A stretch of DNA of 64,000 bases from Clostridiales bacterium (GTDB taxonomy: Bacteria; Bacillota; Clostridia; Oscillospirales; Oscillospiraceae), in contig JAJUJI010000006.1 in the NCBI GenBank assembly GCA_029265405.1, forward strand, positions 1 to 64,000. Direction: 5' to 3'. The position numbers and the translations under genes are program-made. The notes beneath the pieces are model-generated. The model did no database searches, was not told the DNA's origin, and saw only the letters and a program-made list of their open reading frames with translations. Position 1 is the stretch's first letter. Each line of letters opens with the position of its first letter. Positions 25,615-34,551 of this stretch are shown one piece after another.

Positions 25615-27678
25615 ATGGTTATACGAAAGCTGAAGGCCTCCTTCGGCAAGCTGCAGGGAGACGAGCTTATTCTCGGCGAAGGCCTGAACATCATAGAGGC
25701 GCCAAATGAAGCGGGCAAATCCACCTGGAGCCATTTCATCCGAGCCATGCTTTACGGAGTGAACACCTCCGAGAGAAGCAAAAACGGCTTTATTCCGGAC
25801 AAAACGCGCTTCAGGCCCTGGGGCGGCCTGCCTATGCAGGGAACTATGGAAATACTCTGGCACGGAAAGGAGCTTACGCTGACCAGGGCGGCCGTCGGAG
25901 GCGACAAGCCAATGGGCGGCTGTATAGTCACATACACGGGAACCGGCGAGAGGGTGCCGGAGCTTATGGGAAAAAACACGGGAGAGCTGCTGCTGGGCGT
26001 TACGGAGCCTGTTTTCAGGCGCAGCGCGTTTATAGCCGGCTCCGAGATGCCTGTGGACAAGGATACGGAGCTTGAAAAGAAAATAACGGCGCTCGTTACC
26101 TCCGGAGAGGAAGACTGCTCGTATACCGACGCCGACGACAGGCTTCGCCGCTGGCAGAGGAAACGGCGCTTCCGCTCGGACGGGAGACTGCCGGAGGCGG
26201 AGAAGCGCCTGGAGGAGGTCAGGCGGGCTCTTGCCGCCATAGAGACGGAGAGCTCGCGGCTGGCCGAGCTGAGAGAAAAGATAAAAAAGCTGGAAACGCA
26301 GAAGGAGCTTTTGGAGCTTGAGCTGAGAAGGCACGACAGGGACGAAAGGGCGGAGCGGCAAAAAAAGCTGGCCGAGGCTGAACTGGCGCTTTCGGAGGCG
26401 AAAAAGCGCGCGGCGGAACTGGAAAAGGAAACCGAGGGCTTGACGGAACAGGATGTCAGGGCGCTGGAGTCCGAAAACTCGAAGCTTGAGATACTCAAAA
26501 AGGCTTATGAAGAAGCCTCGGAGGAAAAGAAGAAAGCCGAACGGGAGCTCGGAGAACTGCCCGAGAGGGCGGGCGCGGGGCCGGGCGGCAGGGGCGCGGC
26601 GGCGCTGATTTGCTTTGTTTTGGCCTTGGCCTGCTGCGCGGTTGCGGCGGCGCTGAGGCTTTGGCCGGCGCTCCTGCCCGCGGCGGCCCTTGCGGCGGCC
26701 GGAGCGGTTCTGACGGCTTTAAGAGCGAGGGAAGCGTCCAAAGCCAAAGCGGAGCTTGCCGGCGCCAGAGAGCTTGCCGCATACAAGCTCAGGTCCGCCT
26801 CGGAGCGGAGCGCGGCGGCTCTGGAGGAGCTTAGGCTGGCCGAGGAAAGGCTGGACGGGCTTATGAAGCGCCTGCGCGCCGCGGAAGGGGAAACGCCCGA
26901 AGCGGCGGCAGGGCGCGTTTCGGAGGCGCTGGAGCGTCTGCGCGCCTGCAGGGCCGAGGCCTCGGCGGCCGCGGAAAAGGCCGAGCTTTTAAGAGCCGTG
27001 GTTTCGGGCGAAATCGACGAAATCGAAGGCGAAACCAGGCTCTCAAGAGCCGAGGCCGAGGCCTATATGAGGCAGACGCTGTCCGAGCTTGAGAAAGCCG
27101 TCCGGGAGCTTGACAGGGGCGAGGGAGGCTACGGCCGCCTGGGAGATCCCCTGCTGCTTTCCACGGAGGAGAAGAGGCTGGAGGAGGAAATTGCGCGGCT
27201 TGAAACGGAGTACAGGGCCCTCGATATGGCCATATACGCTATGAGGGACGCCAACAGCAGGCTCCAGGCCCTGTTTTCGCCCATAATAAGCAAGGAAGCC
27301 GGACGGCTTATGTCAAGAATGACCTCCGGCGCGTATAAGGGCGTCTATTTCGACCGGGAAATGCGCTTTTCCGCCGCGAGAACCGAGGATGTGGCTTCAT
27401 ATGAGCTGGAATACCTCAGCGACGGGACAAAAAACCAGCTTTATCTTGCCGTGCGCCTGGCCCTCTGCCGCCTGGCCCTGCCGAAGCCGCCGGAGGGCGA
27501 GCCCTGCTTCATACTGCTTGACGGGGCGCTGGACAGCTTTGACGACGAAAGGGCCGAGCAGGCAATCAGGCTGCTCAAGGAGCTGGCCGAGGAAAGGCAG
27601 ATTCTGCTTTTTACCTGCCATAGCCGCGAGAAAAGGATAGCGGAGGAAATCGGAGCCCTTCAGCGCCCGTGCCGATAA
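25615..27678 (+). CDS. SbcC/YhaN-like AAA ATPase with coiled coils and an inserted membrane hairpin
   Basis: The 687-residue protein has Walker A APNEAGKSTWS near residue 30 and long Glu/Lys-rich coiled coils at about 190-320 and 385-530. An ABC-type signature LSDGTKNQLYLAVRLAL and Walker B FILLDGALDSF are near the C-terminus. Between the coils, about residues 325-370, lie two Ala/Leu-rich hydrophobic helices where SbcC/Rad50 would have a zinc hook. This layout matches YhaN rather than SbcC. It is shorter than Bacillus YhaN (about 960). GGGAGG lies near the previous stop. It pairs with the SbcD-like nuclease and would hold it at the membrane. Confidence 0.88.
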   Translation: MVIRKLKASFGKLQGDELILGEGLNIIEAPNEAGKSTWSHFIRAMLYGVNTSERSKNGFIPDKTRFRPWGGLPMQGTMEILWHGKELTLTRAAVGGDKPMGGCIVTYTGTGERVPELMGKNTGELLLGVTEPVFRRSAFIAGSEMPVDKDTELEKKITALVTSGEEDCSYTDADDRLRRWQRKRRFRSDGRLPEAEKRLEEVRRALAAIETESSRLAELREKIKKLETQKELLELELRRHDRDERAERQKKLAEAELALSEAKKRAAELEKETEGLTEQDVRALESENSKLEILKKAYEEASEEKKKAERELGELPERAGAGPGGRGAAALICFVLALACCAVAAALRLWPALLPAAALAAAGAVLTALRAREASKAKAELAGARELAAYKLRSASERSAAALEELRLAEERLDGLMKRLRAAEGETPEAAAGRVSEALERLRACRAEASAAAEKAELLRAVVSGEIDEIEGETRLSRAEAEAYMRQTLSELEKAVRELDRGEGGYGRLGDPLLLSTEEKRLEEEIARLETEYRALDMAIYAMRDANSRLQALFSPIISKEAGRLMSRMTSGAYKGVYFDREMRFSAARTEDVASYELEYLSDGTKNQLYLAVRLALCRLALPKPPEGEPCFILLDGALDSFDDERAEQAIRLLKELAEERQILLFTCHSREKRIAEEIGALQRPCR

Positions 27679-27731
27679 GCCCCGTGGGCTCGGGGAGCCT
27701 TGACGGATCAAGGGCCGATATGAGTTGCCGC

Positions 27732-27768
27732 CGCGCCGCAGCTCCTGCGGCGCGATTTCGCGTCTTTT
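27732..27768 (+). terminator. Probable terminator after the SbcCD-like pair
   Basis: A perfect 10-bp stem (CGCGCCGCAG at 27732-27741 with CTGCGGCGCG at 27745-27754), three-base loop, is followed by ATTTCGCGTCTTTT. The T-run is delayed, so termination may be partial. Confidence 0.45.
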
Positions 27769-27869
27769 CAGCCTTCGGCTGGAAAGGCGCCGCCGGAGCT
27801 TTTCGCCCGGCTTGATATAATGCCGGCTCGGTGGTATGCTATTGCCGTAGGCAGAAGGAGGCGGCCGCA

Positions 27870-28508
27870 TTGCTTGAGGAGATAGAGAGGATAGTCGAAT
27901 ACGGCATATTAAAGGATATAGAGGAGGCCGTTCGCGGCGCTCTGGAGGAGGGCATCACTGCGACGGCTGTGCTTGACACCATGATAAACGCCCTTGTCAA
28001 GGTGGGCGAGAGATACCAGCGCAAGGAGATATTCGTGCCCGATATGCTGATATCGGCGATGACCATGCAGCGCGGCGTCGGTATCCTCAAGCCCTTTTTT
28101 GCGGCGGAAGGCGGGAGCAGGTACGGAAAATACATCATCGGCACCGTTCGGGGGGATCTTCACGACATAGGCAAAAACCTTGTGTCCATGATGGTGTCCG
28201 CCGCAGGCTTCGAGGTCATAGATTTGGGCGTAGACGTGCCGCCGGAAAAATTCATAGAGGCTATTAAGGAAAATCCGGATTGCCGGGTCGTGGGCATTTC
28301 GGCTCTGCTGACGACCACCCTCGAGGCTATGCGGAAAACCGTTCAGGCGATAACCGAGGCCGGGCTCCGAAGCCGGGTGAAAATAATGGTTGGGGGAACG
28401 CCGGTTACCCAGGCCTTTGCCGAGAAGATCGGGGCCGACGCATATACCCCAAACGCCGCCGAGGCGGCGCTTAAGGCAAGGGAGCTTGCGGGACAACGCG
28501 AAGATTAA
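27870..28508 (+). CDS. Corrinoid (B12-binding) methyltransferase protein
   Basis: The 212-residue protein has the helical cap domain (EEAVRGALEEGITATAVLD; KEIFVPDMLISAMTMQRG). A B12-binding Rossmann domain follows with DLHDIGKNLV, the DxHxxG motif whose His ligates cobalt, and VVGISALLTTT plus MVGGTPV. It matches MtbC/MttC/MtgC-type corrinoid proteins, which carry a methyl group between two methyltransferases. The start is TTG 27870, with AAGGAGG about 8 bases upstream. No methyltransferase is immediately adjacent; the nearest candidate is the MtaA-like gene at 33423-34418. Confidence 0.93.
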   Translation: MLEEIERIVEYGILKDIEEAVRGALEEGITATAVLDTMINALVKVGERYQRKEIFVPDMLISAMTMQRGVGILKPFFAAEGGSRYGKYIIGTVRGDLHDIGKNLVSMMVSAAGFEVIDLGVDVPPEKFIEAIKENPDCRVVGISALLTTTLEAMRKTVQAITEAGLRSRVKIMVGGTPVTQAFAEKIGADAYTPNAAEAALKARELAGQRED

Positions 28509-28518
28509 CGCTATAAAA

Positions 28519-28592
28519 GGGCGCCCCCTTAGGTGCGCCCGCTTGATAAGGCGCTCGGCCGAAAAGCATCTGTGGGCGTTTCGGCCGAGCGC
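28519..28592. terminator. Two stem-loops between the convergent corrinoid and flavoprotein genes
   Basis: GGGCGC...GCGCCC at 28519-28540 forms one hairpin. A perfect 14-bp stem (28551-28564 with 28579-28592) forms a second. Neither has a strong T-run, but their place between convergent genes suggests a shared transcript end. Confidence 0.55.
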
Positions 28593-28595
28593 TGC

Positions 28596-30548
28596 TCATA
28601 TGTTTTTCGCGCAGGCGTCCGCCATCGAGGTGGCCTGCATTATGTTTTTCGGCGCGGAGCAGTCGCCTATCGCGTAGAACTCGGGAGCGCACAGGCTCAG
28701 GGCGAAGGCTTCCTCGCGTAGCGGGGCCTGGCCCACGGCGTAGACGACCGTTTCGGCCTCATAAAGCTCCAGGCGTTCCTCTCGTTCGGCGGCGACGCCG
28801 GCGGGGCCTATCTCCAACGCGCGCGCGCCCAGGGCCAGCCCTATGCCGTATTTTGCTATTTCCACGTTCAAGGCAAGCTGGTGCAGCACGTTTCCGCCGC
28901 TGTTGAGCTGAGGGAGCAGCTCGACGATGGTGACCCGGCGGCCCAGCGAGGCCAGATAGATGGCAAGCTCCGTGCCCACGAGACCGCCTCCGAGTACGGC
29001 TATGCTGCGCCCGAGCCTTTCCGGGCAGGAGGCGGCTAGCCTGTAGGCCTCCTCCGCGCCGAGAACGCCTGCCCCGTCTATGCCGGGTATTGCGGGCTTG
29101 ACCGGGCGCGCGCCGAGAGCGGCTATTATGGCGTCAGGCGATAATGAAAAAGCTAGCTCCGGCGTCGCCGCCGTGTTCAGGCGCACGTCTATGCCGGCCC
29201 GTTCTATTTGCCTGATTTGATAAGCGATATAGGCCTTGATCTTGGATTTAAAGGGGACGTCCTCCTCACAGCTTAGGACTCCGCCGAGCCTGCCGGTCTT
29301 TTCGCAAAGTATGACCCTGTGGCCCCTTTCCGCGCAGGTCAGGGCCGCCTGCATGCCGCCGACGCCGCCGCCGGCGACAAGCACCGTTTTTCTTTCCATG
29401 GGCGGGTTGATATAGCGGTTTTCAAGCTCTCTGCCTATGACCGGGTTGACCGCGCAATATATCTGCCCGTTGGTTATGAGGTTGCTGAAGCAGGCCAGGC
29501 AGCGCAGGCAGGGGCGTATATCCTCGGCTTTGCCCGCGCGCGCTTTTCTGGGCAGCTCCGGGTCGGCCAGCAGGGCGCGCGCCATTTCTATCACGTCGGC
29601 CTTGCCGGAGGCTATTATCTCGTTGAGCAGCTCCGGGTCGCAGTGGGCGCCGACGGTGGCGACCGGCACCGAAACATGGGGCTTGATCGCCTCGGCGTAT
29701 TTCAGGTTGCAGGAGTCGGGCGAAAAAATACTGGGATGGGTGACGCAAAACACCTCTGGCCGCTCATGGTGACCGGCGGAAACGTGGAGCAGGTCGCAGT
29801 GCCCGTCCAGCATTTTGGCGATGGCTATGCCCTCGTCAAGATCGTAGCCCAAAGGCGTCGCCTCCGAGCCGCTTATGCGCACCTCTATCGGAAAGCCGGG
29901 GCCCACCTTTTTGCGTATCGCGTCAAGCACGGCTATGGGCATGCGGCAACGGTTTTCAAGGCTGCCTCCCCATTTGTCGCGCCGGGTGTTGACCTTGGAG
30001 GATAAAAACTGGCCAAGGCACCAGCCGTGGCCCATATGGACTGTCACCATGCCGAAGCCGCAGGACTTGACGAAGGCCGCCGCGTCGGCAAAGCGGGCAA
30101 TGGTATGCTCTATCAGCTCCTCCGGCATCTCGAAATGCTCGTTGCCGTTTGAGTCCGCGCCGTCCACGGGTCCGTAGACCCTGCCGCCCCTGAGCCTAGT
30201 GGCGTTTGCGTACATGCCCGCATGCGTGAGCTCTGCGGAGGCAATCGCCCCGTGCCGCGCCACGGCGCCCGAAAGCAGGTTGAGCGCGCGGTGGTTTGTC
30301 AAATCGTCCAGATGTATCATATGCTCGCCGAATAGGCCGTTGACGGAGTCAACCGCGCAGTCCCCCACGCATACGGAGGCCGCGCCGCCCCGGGCCTTCT
30401 CCTCGTAGAAGGCGGCGTATTCAAAGGTCGGGCGGTTGTGCGAGTCCAGGCTCCTGCCCGATATGGGCGAGGCAAACAGACGGTTTCGGAACCAGACGTT
30501 TCCCAGCCTTATCGGCTCAAATAAAAACGGATACTTGCATTTGTACAT
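28596..30548 (-). CDS. Old-yellow-enzyme-type NADH:flavin/FAD/4Fe-4S oxidoreductase
   Basis: The 650-residue protein has an N-terminal FMN TIM barrel (residues about 1-350; GHGWCLGQFLSSKVNTRRD), a cluster motif Cx2Cx2Cx11C in CLRCLACF and QIYC, and two dinucleotide-binding parts (VLVAGGGVGGMQAAL; IAVLGGGLVGTELA). This is the layout of 2,4-dienoyl-CoA reductase, trimethylamine dehydrogenase and bile-acid BaiCD/H enzymes, which reduce C=C bonds or oxidise amines. The substrate is unknown. GGAG lies 11 bases before the ATG. It is divergent from a solute-binding lipoprotein gene and may share a control region with it. Confidence 0.92.
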   Translation of the reverse strand: MYKCKYPFLFEPIRLGNVWFRNRLFASPISGRSLDSHNRPTFEYAAFYEEKARGGAASVCVGDCAVDSVNGLFGEHMIHLDDLTNHRALNLLSGAVARHGAIASAELTHAGMYANATRLRGGRVYGPVDGADSNGNEHFEMPEELIEHTIARFADAAAFVKSCGFGMVTVHMGHGWCLGQFLSSKVNTRRDKWGGSLENRCRMPIAVLDAIRKKVGPGFPIEVRISGSEATPLGYDLDEGIAIAKMLDGHCDLLHVSAGHHERPEVFCVTHPSIFSPDSCNLKYAEAIKPHVSVPVATVGAHCDPELLNEIIASGKADVIEMARALLADPELPRKARAGKAEDIRPCLRCLACFSNLITNGQIYCAVNPVIGRELENRYINPPMERKTVLVAGGGVGGMQAALTCAERGHRVILCEKTGRLGGVLSCEEDVPFKSKIKAYIAYQIRQIERAGIDVRLNTAATPELAFSLSPDAIIAALGARPVKPAIPGIDGAGVLGAEEAYRLAASCPERLGRSIAVLGGGLVGTELAIYLASLGRRVTIVELLPQLNSGGNVLHQLALNVEIAKYGIGLALGARALEIGPAGVAAEREERLELYEAETVVYAVGQAPLREEAFALSLCAPEFYAIGDCSAPKNIMQATSMADACAKNI

Positions 30549-30632
30549 TATGGCAACAGCTCCTCCACATGATTTTAAGTTGCATCCGACCTTTTGTCAA
30601 GCCGGGCCGCTCCCGCTCTGCGAAAGGGGCCA

Positions 30633-30688
30633 ATTATTGCAATAATATTAATAAGACGTTGACTTTTGGCTTCGCCTGATAGTATAAT
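30633..30688 (+). promoter_or_regulatory. Promoter and palindrome upstream of the first solute-binding protein
   Basis: TTGACT (30659-30664) and TATAAT (30683-30688) are 18 bases apart. A perfect 14-bp palindrome ATTATTGCAATAAT (30633-30646) lies just upstream and could bind a regulator of either divergent gene. Confidence 0.6.
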
Positions 30689-30767
30689 ACCTATTATTAA
30701 TGGAAGGAGGGTAATCCGAAGCGGCCCGGCCGGCCCGGCTTTGGCGGGGTTCGCATAGGAAAAAGCC

Positions 30768-32528
30768 ATGCTCATGAAACGAAAAACAGCGCTTATTTTA
30801 ACACTGCTGCTTGTCGCGGCCCTGTTTTCCGGCTGCGGAGGAGCGAAAAACGCCGGCGGAAGCGAAGGGGGAGCCGCTCAGACGCCCGCGCCGACGGAAA
30901 CTCCCGCGGCCGAAACAGCCGCTCAGGAGGAGTCGCCGTATCACTTTGCCGCAGGCAAGTTTAAAAAGGACGCCAACGGCTTTGCCGCGGAAAAATACGA
31001 CTACGAGCTTCCTCTCACCACAACGGACGAGACTCTGCAATACTGGACGACCATATATACGCCCGAGTACCTGACCACAGACTACAACGAGTCGCCCTTC
31101 CCCATGGAGGTGGAAAAGAAGACCGGCGTCAAGGTGGAATACCAGATTGTCAGTCCCTCCACCAGAGGCGAAAATTTCTCCGTCCTGCTGGCCTCCGACG
31201 AGCTGCCCGACATTATGAGCCAGGCCAGCTACTTCTATCAGGGAATTTTCAAGGACGCCATACTTGAAGAAAAGTATTTTGTGAACCTCTACGACTACAG
31301 GGACTACATGCCCAACTACATGTATGAGGTGCTCAGAAGCACAGACGACGTGGGCCTGCAGAAGGCGGTTTTTCTGGACGACACTACGATAGGCTCCTTC
31401 TATTGCCTGAGGGACGACAAGTATCCCGGCAACCTGCTCTTTATACGCGGAGACTGGCTGAAAAAGTGCGGGATAAACAGGGACGACATAGTCACCTGGG
31501 ACGACACCTACAACATGCTTAAGGCCTTCCAGAGCCAGATTCCGACGGCGACGCATCCGACCCTGCTGTTCAGCAACCTGGACGGAGGCTTCAACCACTG
31601 GACCTGCTTTGACACCATTTCGGGAGTCGGGCAGTACGGACTCACCGTCATGGTGGACGCAAACGGCAAGGTGTATGCCGGCAACACCACTTACCGCGAC
31701 AGGAATTATATGACCGAGATTAACAAGTGGTACAGCGAGGGCCTGTTCGATCCCGACTGGACCTCCTTCACCAGCATGGCGGTGGACGGCTTCCGCCAGC
31801 GCTGGCTTGCCGACCAGTTCGGCTATCTGGCGCTGGCCGTTTCCGACGTGGTGGGCGAGCAGCAGATACTTGACGACCCGGACGCCGTTTGGATGCCGGT
31901 GGTGGATCCCGTACTCAAGGAGGGCGACAAGATCCATATAGGCACGAGGCTCAGCCGCGTCTACTACGGCAGCGCCTGCGTCAGCACAAAGTGCGAGAAC
32001 ATAGAGCTTGCCATAACCTGGCTCGACTGGCGCTACAGCCCCACGGGCTCGGAGGTGATGAGCTGGGGCGCCGAGGGCTACGCCTGGGAGTATGACGACA
32101 AGGGCGAAAAGGTGGTAAGCGACTTCATCTACAACAATCCGGAGAAGCAGTACAACGTTACGATGCTGGCCCTCTGCTACGCCAACAACACGATAGCCGA
32201 CCCAGGCCTGGATATAGTTTATACTCATTATAAGTACCCGGGCGGCGAGCAGGTTATAAATTGCTACGACTATTTCAAGGCCAACAACAACAACGACGAG
32301 GCCTATCTCTGGCCCGCCGGGCTGACGCTGACTGCCGAGCAGATGGCCGCGGCCAACAGCCTCTCCGGCGACTTGATGACGTACATAACCGAAAATTATC
32401 TCGCGTTTGTGGACGGCTCCAAGCCTCTGTCCGAGTGGGACTCCTATGAGAAGGGGCTTGCCGACATAGGCCTTGCCGATTTCCTGGCGATTTACCAGGA
32501 GGCCTACGACGCCTACAAGGCCGGCTGA
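30768..32528 (+). CDS. Extracellular solute-binding lipoprotein (paralogue 1)
   Basis: The 586-residue protein has a lipoprotein signal peptide with lipobox LFSGC, an Ala/Pro/Thr-rich linker, then a large binding domain of the LipO/YtcQ type. Segments such as CENIELAITWLDWRYSP and YLAFVDGSKPLSEWDSY are shared with the proteins at 50346-52124 and 57037-58803, so the three are paralogues. Homologues usually feed oligosaccharide ABC importers, yet no permease or ATPase gene is next to it. AGGAAAAAG lies before the ATG. It stands alone between its own promoter and terminator. Confidence 0.92.
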   Translation: MLMKRKTALILTLLLVAALFSGCGGAKNAGGSEGGAAQTPAPTETPAAETAAQEESPYHFAAGKFKKDANGFAAEKYDYELPLTTTDETLQYWTTIYTPEYLTTDYNESPFPMEVEKKTGVKVEYQIVSPSTRGENFSVLLASDELPDIMSQASYFYQGIFKDAILEEKYFVNLYDYRDYMPNYMYEVLRSTDDVGLQKAVFLDDTTIGSFYCLRDDKYPGNLLFIRGDWLKKCGINRDDIVTWDDTYNMLKAFQSQIPTATHPTLLFSNLDGGFNHWTCFDTISGVGQYGLTVMVDANGKVYAGNTTYRDRNYMTEINKWYSEGLFDPDWTSFTSMAVDGFRQRWLADQFGYLALAVSDVVGEQQILDDPDAVWMPVVDPVLKEGDKIHIGTRLSRVYYGSACVSTKCENIELAITWLDWRYSPTGSEVMSWGAEGYAWEYDDKGEKVVSDFIYNNPEKQYNVTMLALCYANNTIADPGLDIVYTHYKYPGGEQVINCYDYFKANNNNDEAYLWPAGLTLTAEQMAAANSLSGDLMTYITENYLAFVDGSKPLSEWDSYEKGLADIGLADFLAIYQEAYDAYKAG

Positions 32529-32544
32529 CAAAAGGCAAAAGGCA

Positions 32545-32577
32545 TGCGGCTCCCGGAAATACCGGGGGCCGCTTTTT
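32545..32577 (+). terminator. Intrinsic terminator after solute-binding protein 1
   Basis: GCGGCTCCCGG pairs with CCGGGGGCCGC around AAATA, followed by TTTTT. Confidence 0.85.
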
Positions 32578-32738
32578 GCCGTAAATACACGCACCGCTTT
32601 TTAATAGCTTTTTAATCAAGGTTTATTGCTATTATACTTTAATCGCCGGCTGCGGCGTATTACAATACGGGCAAGATAAGCCGCAGCCGCCGGAGCGCGG
32701 CATGCGTATCGATATATATCCGGAAGGAAGGGGACAAT

Positions 32739-33371
32739 ATGAAGGACAACGCGCGTATAAAATACGAGGCCTATGAATTGTTCAGAAGCAACTACTGGTA
32801 CTGCGTCGGGGTTGTTTTCGTGGCCGTTGCGATATGCGCGCTCTGCTCCGCCCTGGGGGCGAGGCGCGGGGCCGAGGCCTTTTCCGGCCTGCTGGGCCTG
32901 GTTGTGACGGGGCCTGTTGCGGTGGGGGTAAGTAGTTTTTTCCTGAGGCTACACCGCTATGGCGAGGCGGATATGAACCTGCTGTTTACCAAGGGCTTCG
33001 GTGAAAATCTGGGCAGGCACATCGGCGCGTATCTGCTGGCTGCGCTGTATACGGTGCTCTGGAGCCTTCTGTTTGTCATACCCGGCATAGTCAAGGCCCT
33101 TTCCTATTCCATGACTCCCTTCGTGCTCGCCGACAGGCCGGAGCTGACGGCAACGGAGGCCGTAAGGGAGTCGTCGAGGCTGATGTACGGGAAAAAGGGC
33201 AAGCTGTTCTGCCTGCTGCTGCGCTTTTTGGGCTGGGGTCTGCTCTCGGCAATGACCGGAGGCATATTGTACGTCTTTTATGTCGGGCCCTGGATGAAAG
33301 CGGCTCTGGCCGGCTTCTACGAGGATCTGCTCGCGGGAGACGGAGCCGGATACGAAGGCTGGACTCGCTGA
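32739..33371 (+). CDS. DUF975 family membrane protein
   Basis: The 210-residue protein has four or five hydrophobic helices and the family pattern: an N-terminal ARIKYEAYELFRSNYW, GPVAVGVSSFFLRL, and a central LFVIPGIVKALSYSMTPFVL. DUF975 proteins are common in Firmicutes and their function is not known. AAGGAAGGGG lies before the ATG. It has its own terminator and no evident operon partner. Confidence 0.88.
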   Translation: MKDNARIKYEAYELFRSNYWYCVGVVFVAVAICALCSALGARRGAEAFSGLLGLVVTGPVAVGVSSFFLRLHRYGEADMNLLFTKGFGENLGRHIGAYLLAALYTVLWSLLFVIPGIVKALSYSMTPFVLADRPELTATEAVRESSRLMYGKKGKLFCLLLRFLGWGLLSAMTGGILYVFYVGPWMKAALAGFYEDLLAGDGAGYEGWTR

Positions 33372-33377
33372 ACAAGA

Positions 33378-33417
33378 AGCGGCGCGGCGCCAAAAATCAA
33401 GTTTTGGCGCCGCTTTT
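33378..33417. terminator. Terminator between DUF975 and the MtaA-like gene
   Basis: GCGGCGCCAAAA pairs with TTTTGGCGCCGC, followed by TTTTTG. It serves both convergent genes. Confidence 0.85.
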
Positions 33418-33422
33418 TGCTG

Positions 33423-34418
33423 TCAGCCGGCTTTTTTGTAGTAGTCCCTTACGGTTGAATAGTAATAGTCCCTTATTATGTCCATTTTATGCCTTACCCG
33501 CGGGTCGTCGGGTTTGCCGCCGACCATGGGCATGTAGACAAAGCCGCCGCCGGGGGCAAAGGTGGAGACGTATTTCTCCAGCGCCTCTCTCAGCGTGTCG
33601 TCCGGCACATCAGGGCTGCCGAGCGGGCCCTGATTGTCCCAGCAGCCGGCAAGGGCCAGCCTTCCGGCGTATTTTTTCTTGATAAGCGGCAGGTTGTTGA
33701 CGGTTTGCGCCGGGTTCCACCCGCGTATGCCCAGCTCCAGCCAGTCGTCTATGAAGTCCTCGCAGCGGCCGCAGTCGTGCCGCTCTATAAGCATTCCGTT
33801 TTCAAGAGCCAGGTCGCAGTGCTTCTTGTGCAGCGGCTTGAAGAATTCCCTGTACATTTCCGGAGAGAAGAAGGGGCTTTTTAGCGCCGAGTCGTCGTCC
33901 ATGAGATTGTAGATGTCAGGCTTGCAATACTGTATCTGACGCTTCATCACCTCTAGATAAAATTCGGAAACGTATTCAAGCAGGGCCTTGACCTCCTCCG
34001 GCTCCTCGTAGAGGGATATAAGCGCGCCCTCGAAGCCCATGAAGCTGACCAGGGTCAGGAAATAGTCGCCGCCGTGGACGCTGAGGGTCTTGTTTTCCCT
34101 ATCCTTGCCCTCCAGCGCCTTCTTGTAATACGCCTCCCAGTCCCGGCCTGAAAGGTCGGGATTTTTTATTACGTCTCGCCATTTTGTTATATCGCGCAGT
34201 ATGACCTTGCCGGGCGTTGGCAGCGCGCCCCAATTGATTTCCCTGCTGCCTATGTATTCAACCCCGTATACTGTGACAACCGGCCCGTTTGGCGCCATGA
34301 CGGGAGCCAGCAGCTCGTCGGCTATCATTTCGTTTGCCGGTTCAATATAGGACGGGACGAATTCAGGGATCTCCCCCCTGAGCATGCGCAGATAGTTTTC
34401 CTTTGGAGTCAGGCCCAT
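33423..34418 (-). CDS. Uroporphyrinogen decarboxylase (URO-D)/MtaA-family methyltransferase
   Basis: The 331-residue protein has the URO-D fold pattern. Its IERHDCGRC contains an HxCG motif, which in MtaA/MtbA/CmuA-type enzymes supplies zinc ligands for activating a thiol methyl acceptor; true HemE lacks it. An Asp-rich NLMDDDSALKSPFF and a C-terminal GGGFVYMPMVGG are also present. It is therefore likely a corrinoid-dependent methyltransferase, not a heme enzyme. ATG 34418 is preferred over ATG 34427 because AAAGG lies 9 bases before the former and touches the latter. The acceptor is unknown; homocysteine is a candidate because of the next operon. Confidence 0.88.
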   Translation of the reverse strand: MGLTPKENYLRMLRGEIPEFVPSYIEPANEMIADELLAPVMAPNGPVVTVYGVEYIGSREINWGALPTPGKVILRDITKWRDVIKNPDLSGRDWEAYYKKALEGKDRENKTLSVHGGDYFLTLVSFMGFEGALISLYEEPEEVKALLEYVSEFYLEVMKRQIQYCKPDIYNLMDDDSALKSPFFSPEMYREFFKPLHKKHCDLALENGMLIERHDCGRCEDFIDDWLELGIRGWNPAQTVNNLPLIKKKYAGRLALAGCWDNQGPLGSPDVPDDTLREALEKYVSTFAPGGGFVYMPMVGGKPDDPRVRHKMDIIRDYYYSTVRDYYKKAG

Positions 34419-34489
34419 TTGCAACATCCTTTCAATCCGCGTTTATAGCTGTTAATCTTATATTAATATATTATGCACAAAACGCCGGA

Positions 34490-34531
34490 TAAAACAAGAC
34501 GGCGGCGCCGTCTTTTTGACGGCGCCGCCGC
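34490..34531 (-). terminator. Terminator of the COG1900 operon
   Basis: GGCGGCGCCGTC pairs perfectly with GACGGCGCCGCC. On the minus strand it is followed by GTCTTGTTTT. Confidence 0.75.
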
Positions 34532-34551
34532 AAGCAAGCGTTTGCCGGCTG

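Noticed and set aside
24484-26361. 625-residue open frame on the minus strand
   Set aside because: It is antisense to the SbcD/SbcC-like genes, which have all family motifs; no domain is visible in the antisense product.
30798-32594. 598-residue minus-strand frame
   Set aside because: It mirrors the solute-binding lipoprotein gene and has no recognisable domain or start site.
33423-34418. Heme-pathway uroporphyrinogen decarboxylase (hemE)
   Set aside because: The HxCG motif and the lack of other heme genes point to an MtaA-type methyltransferase.
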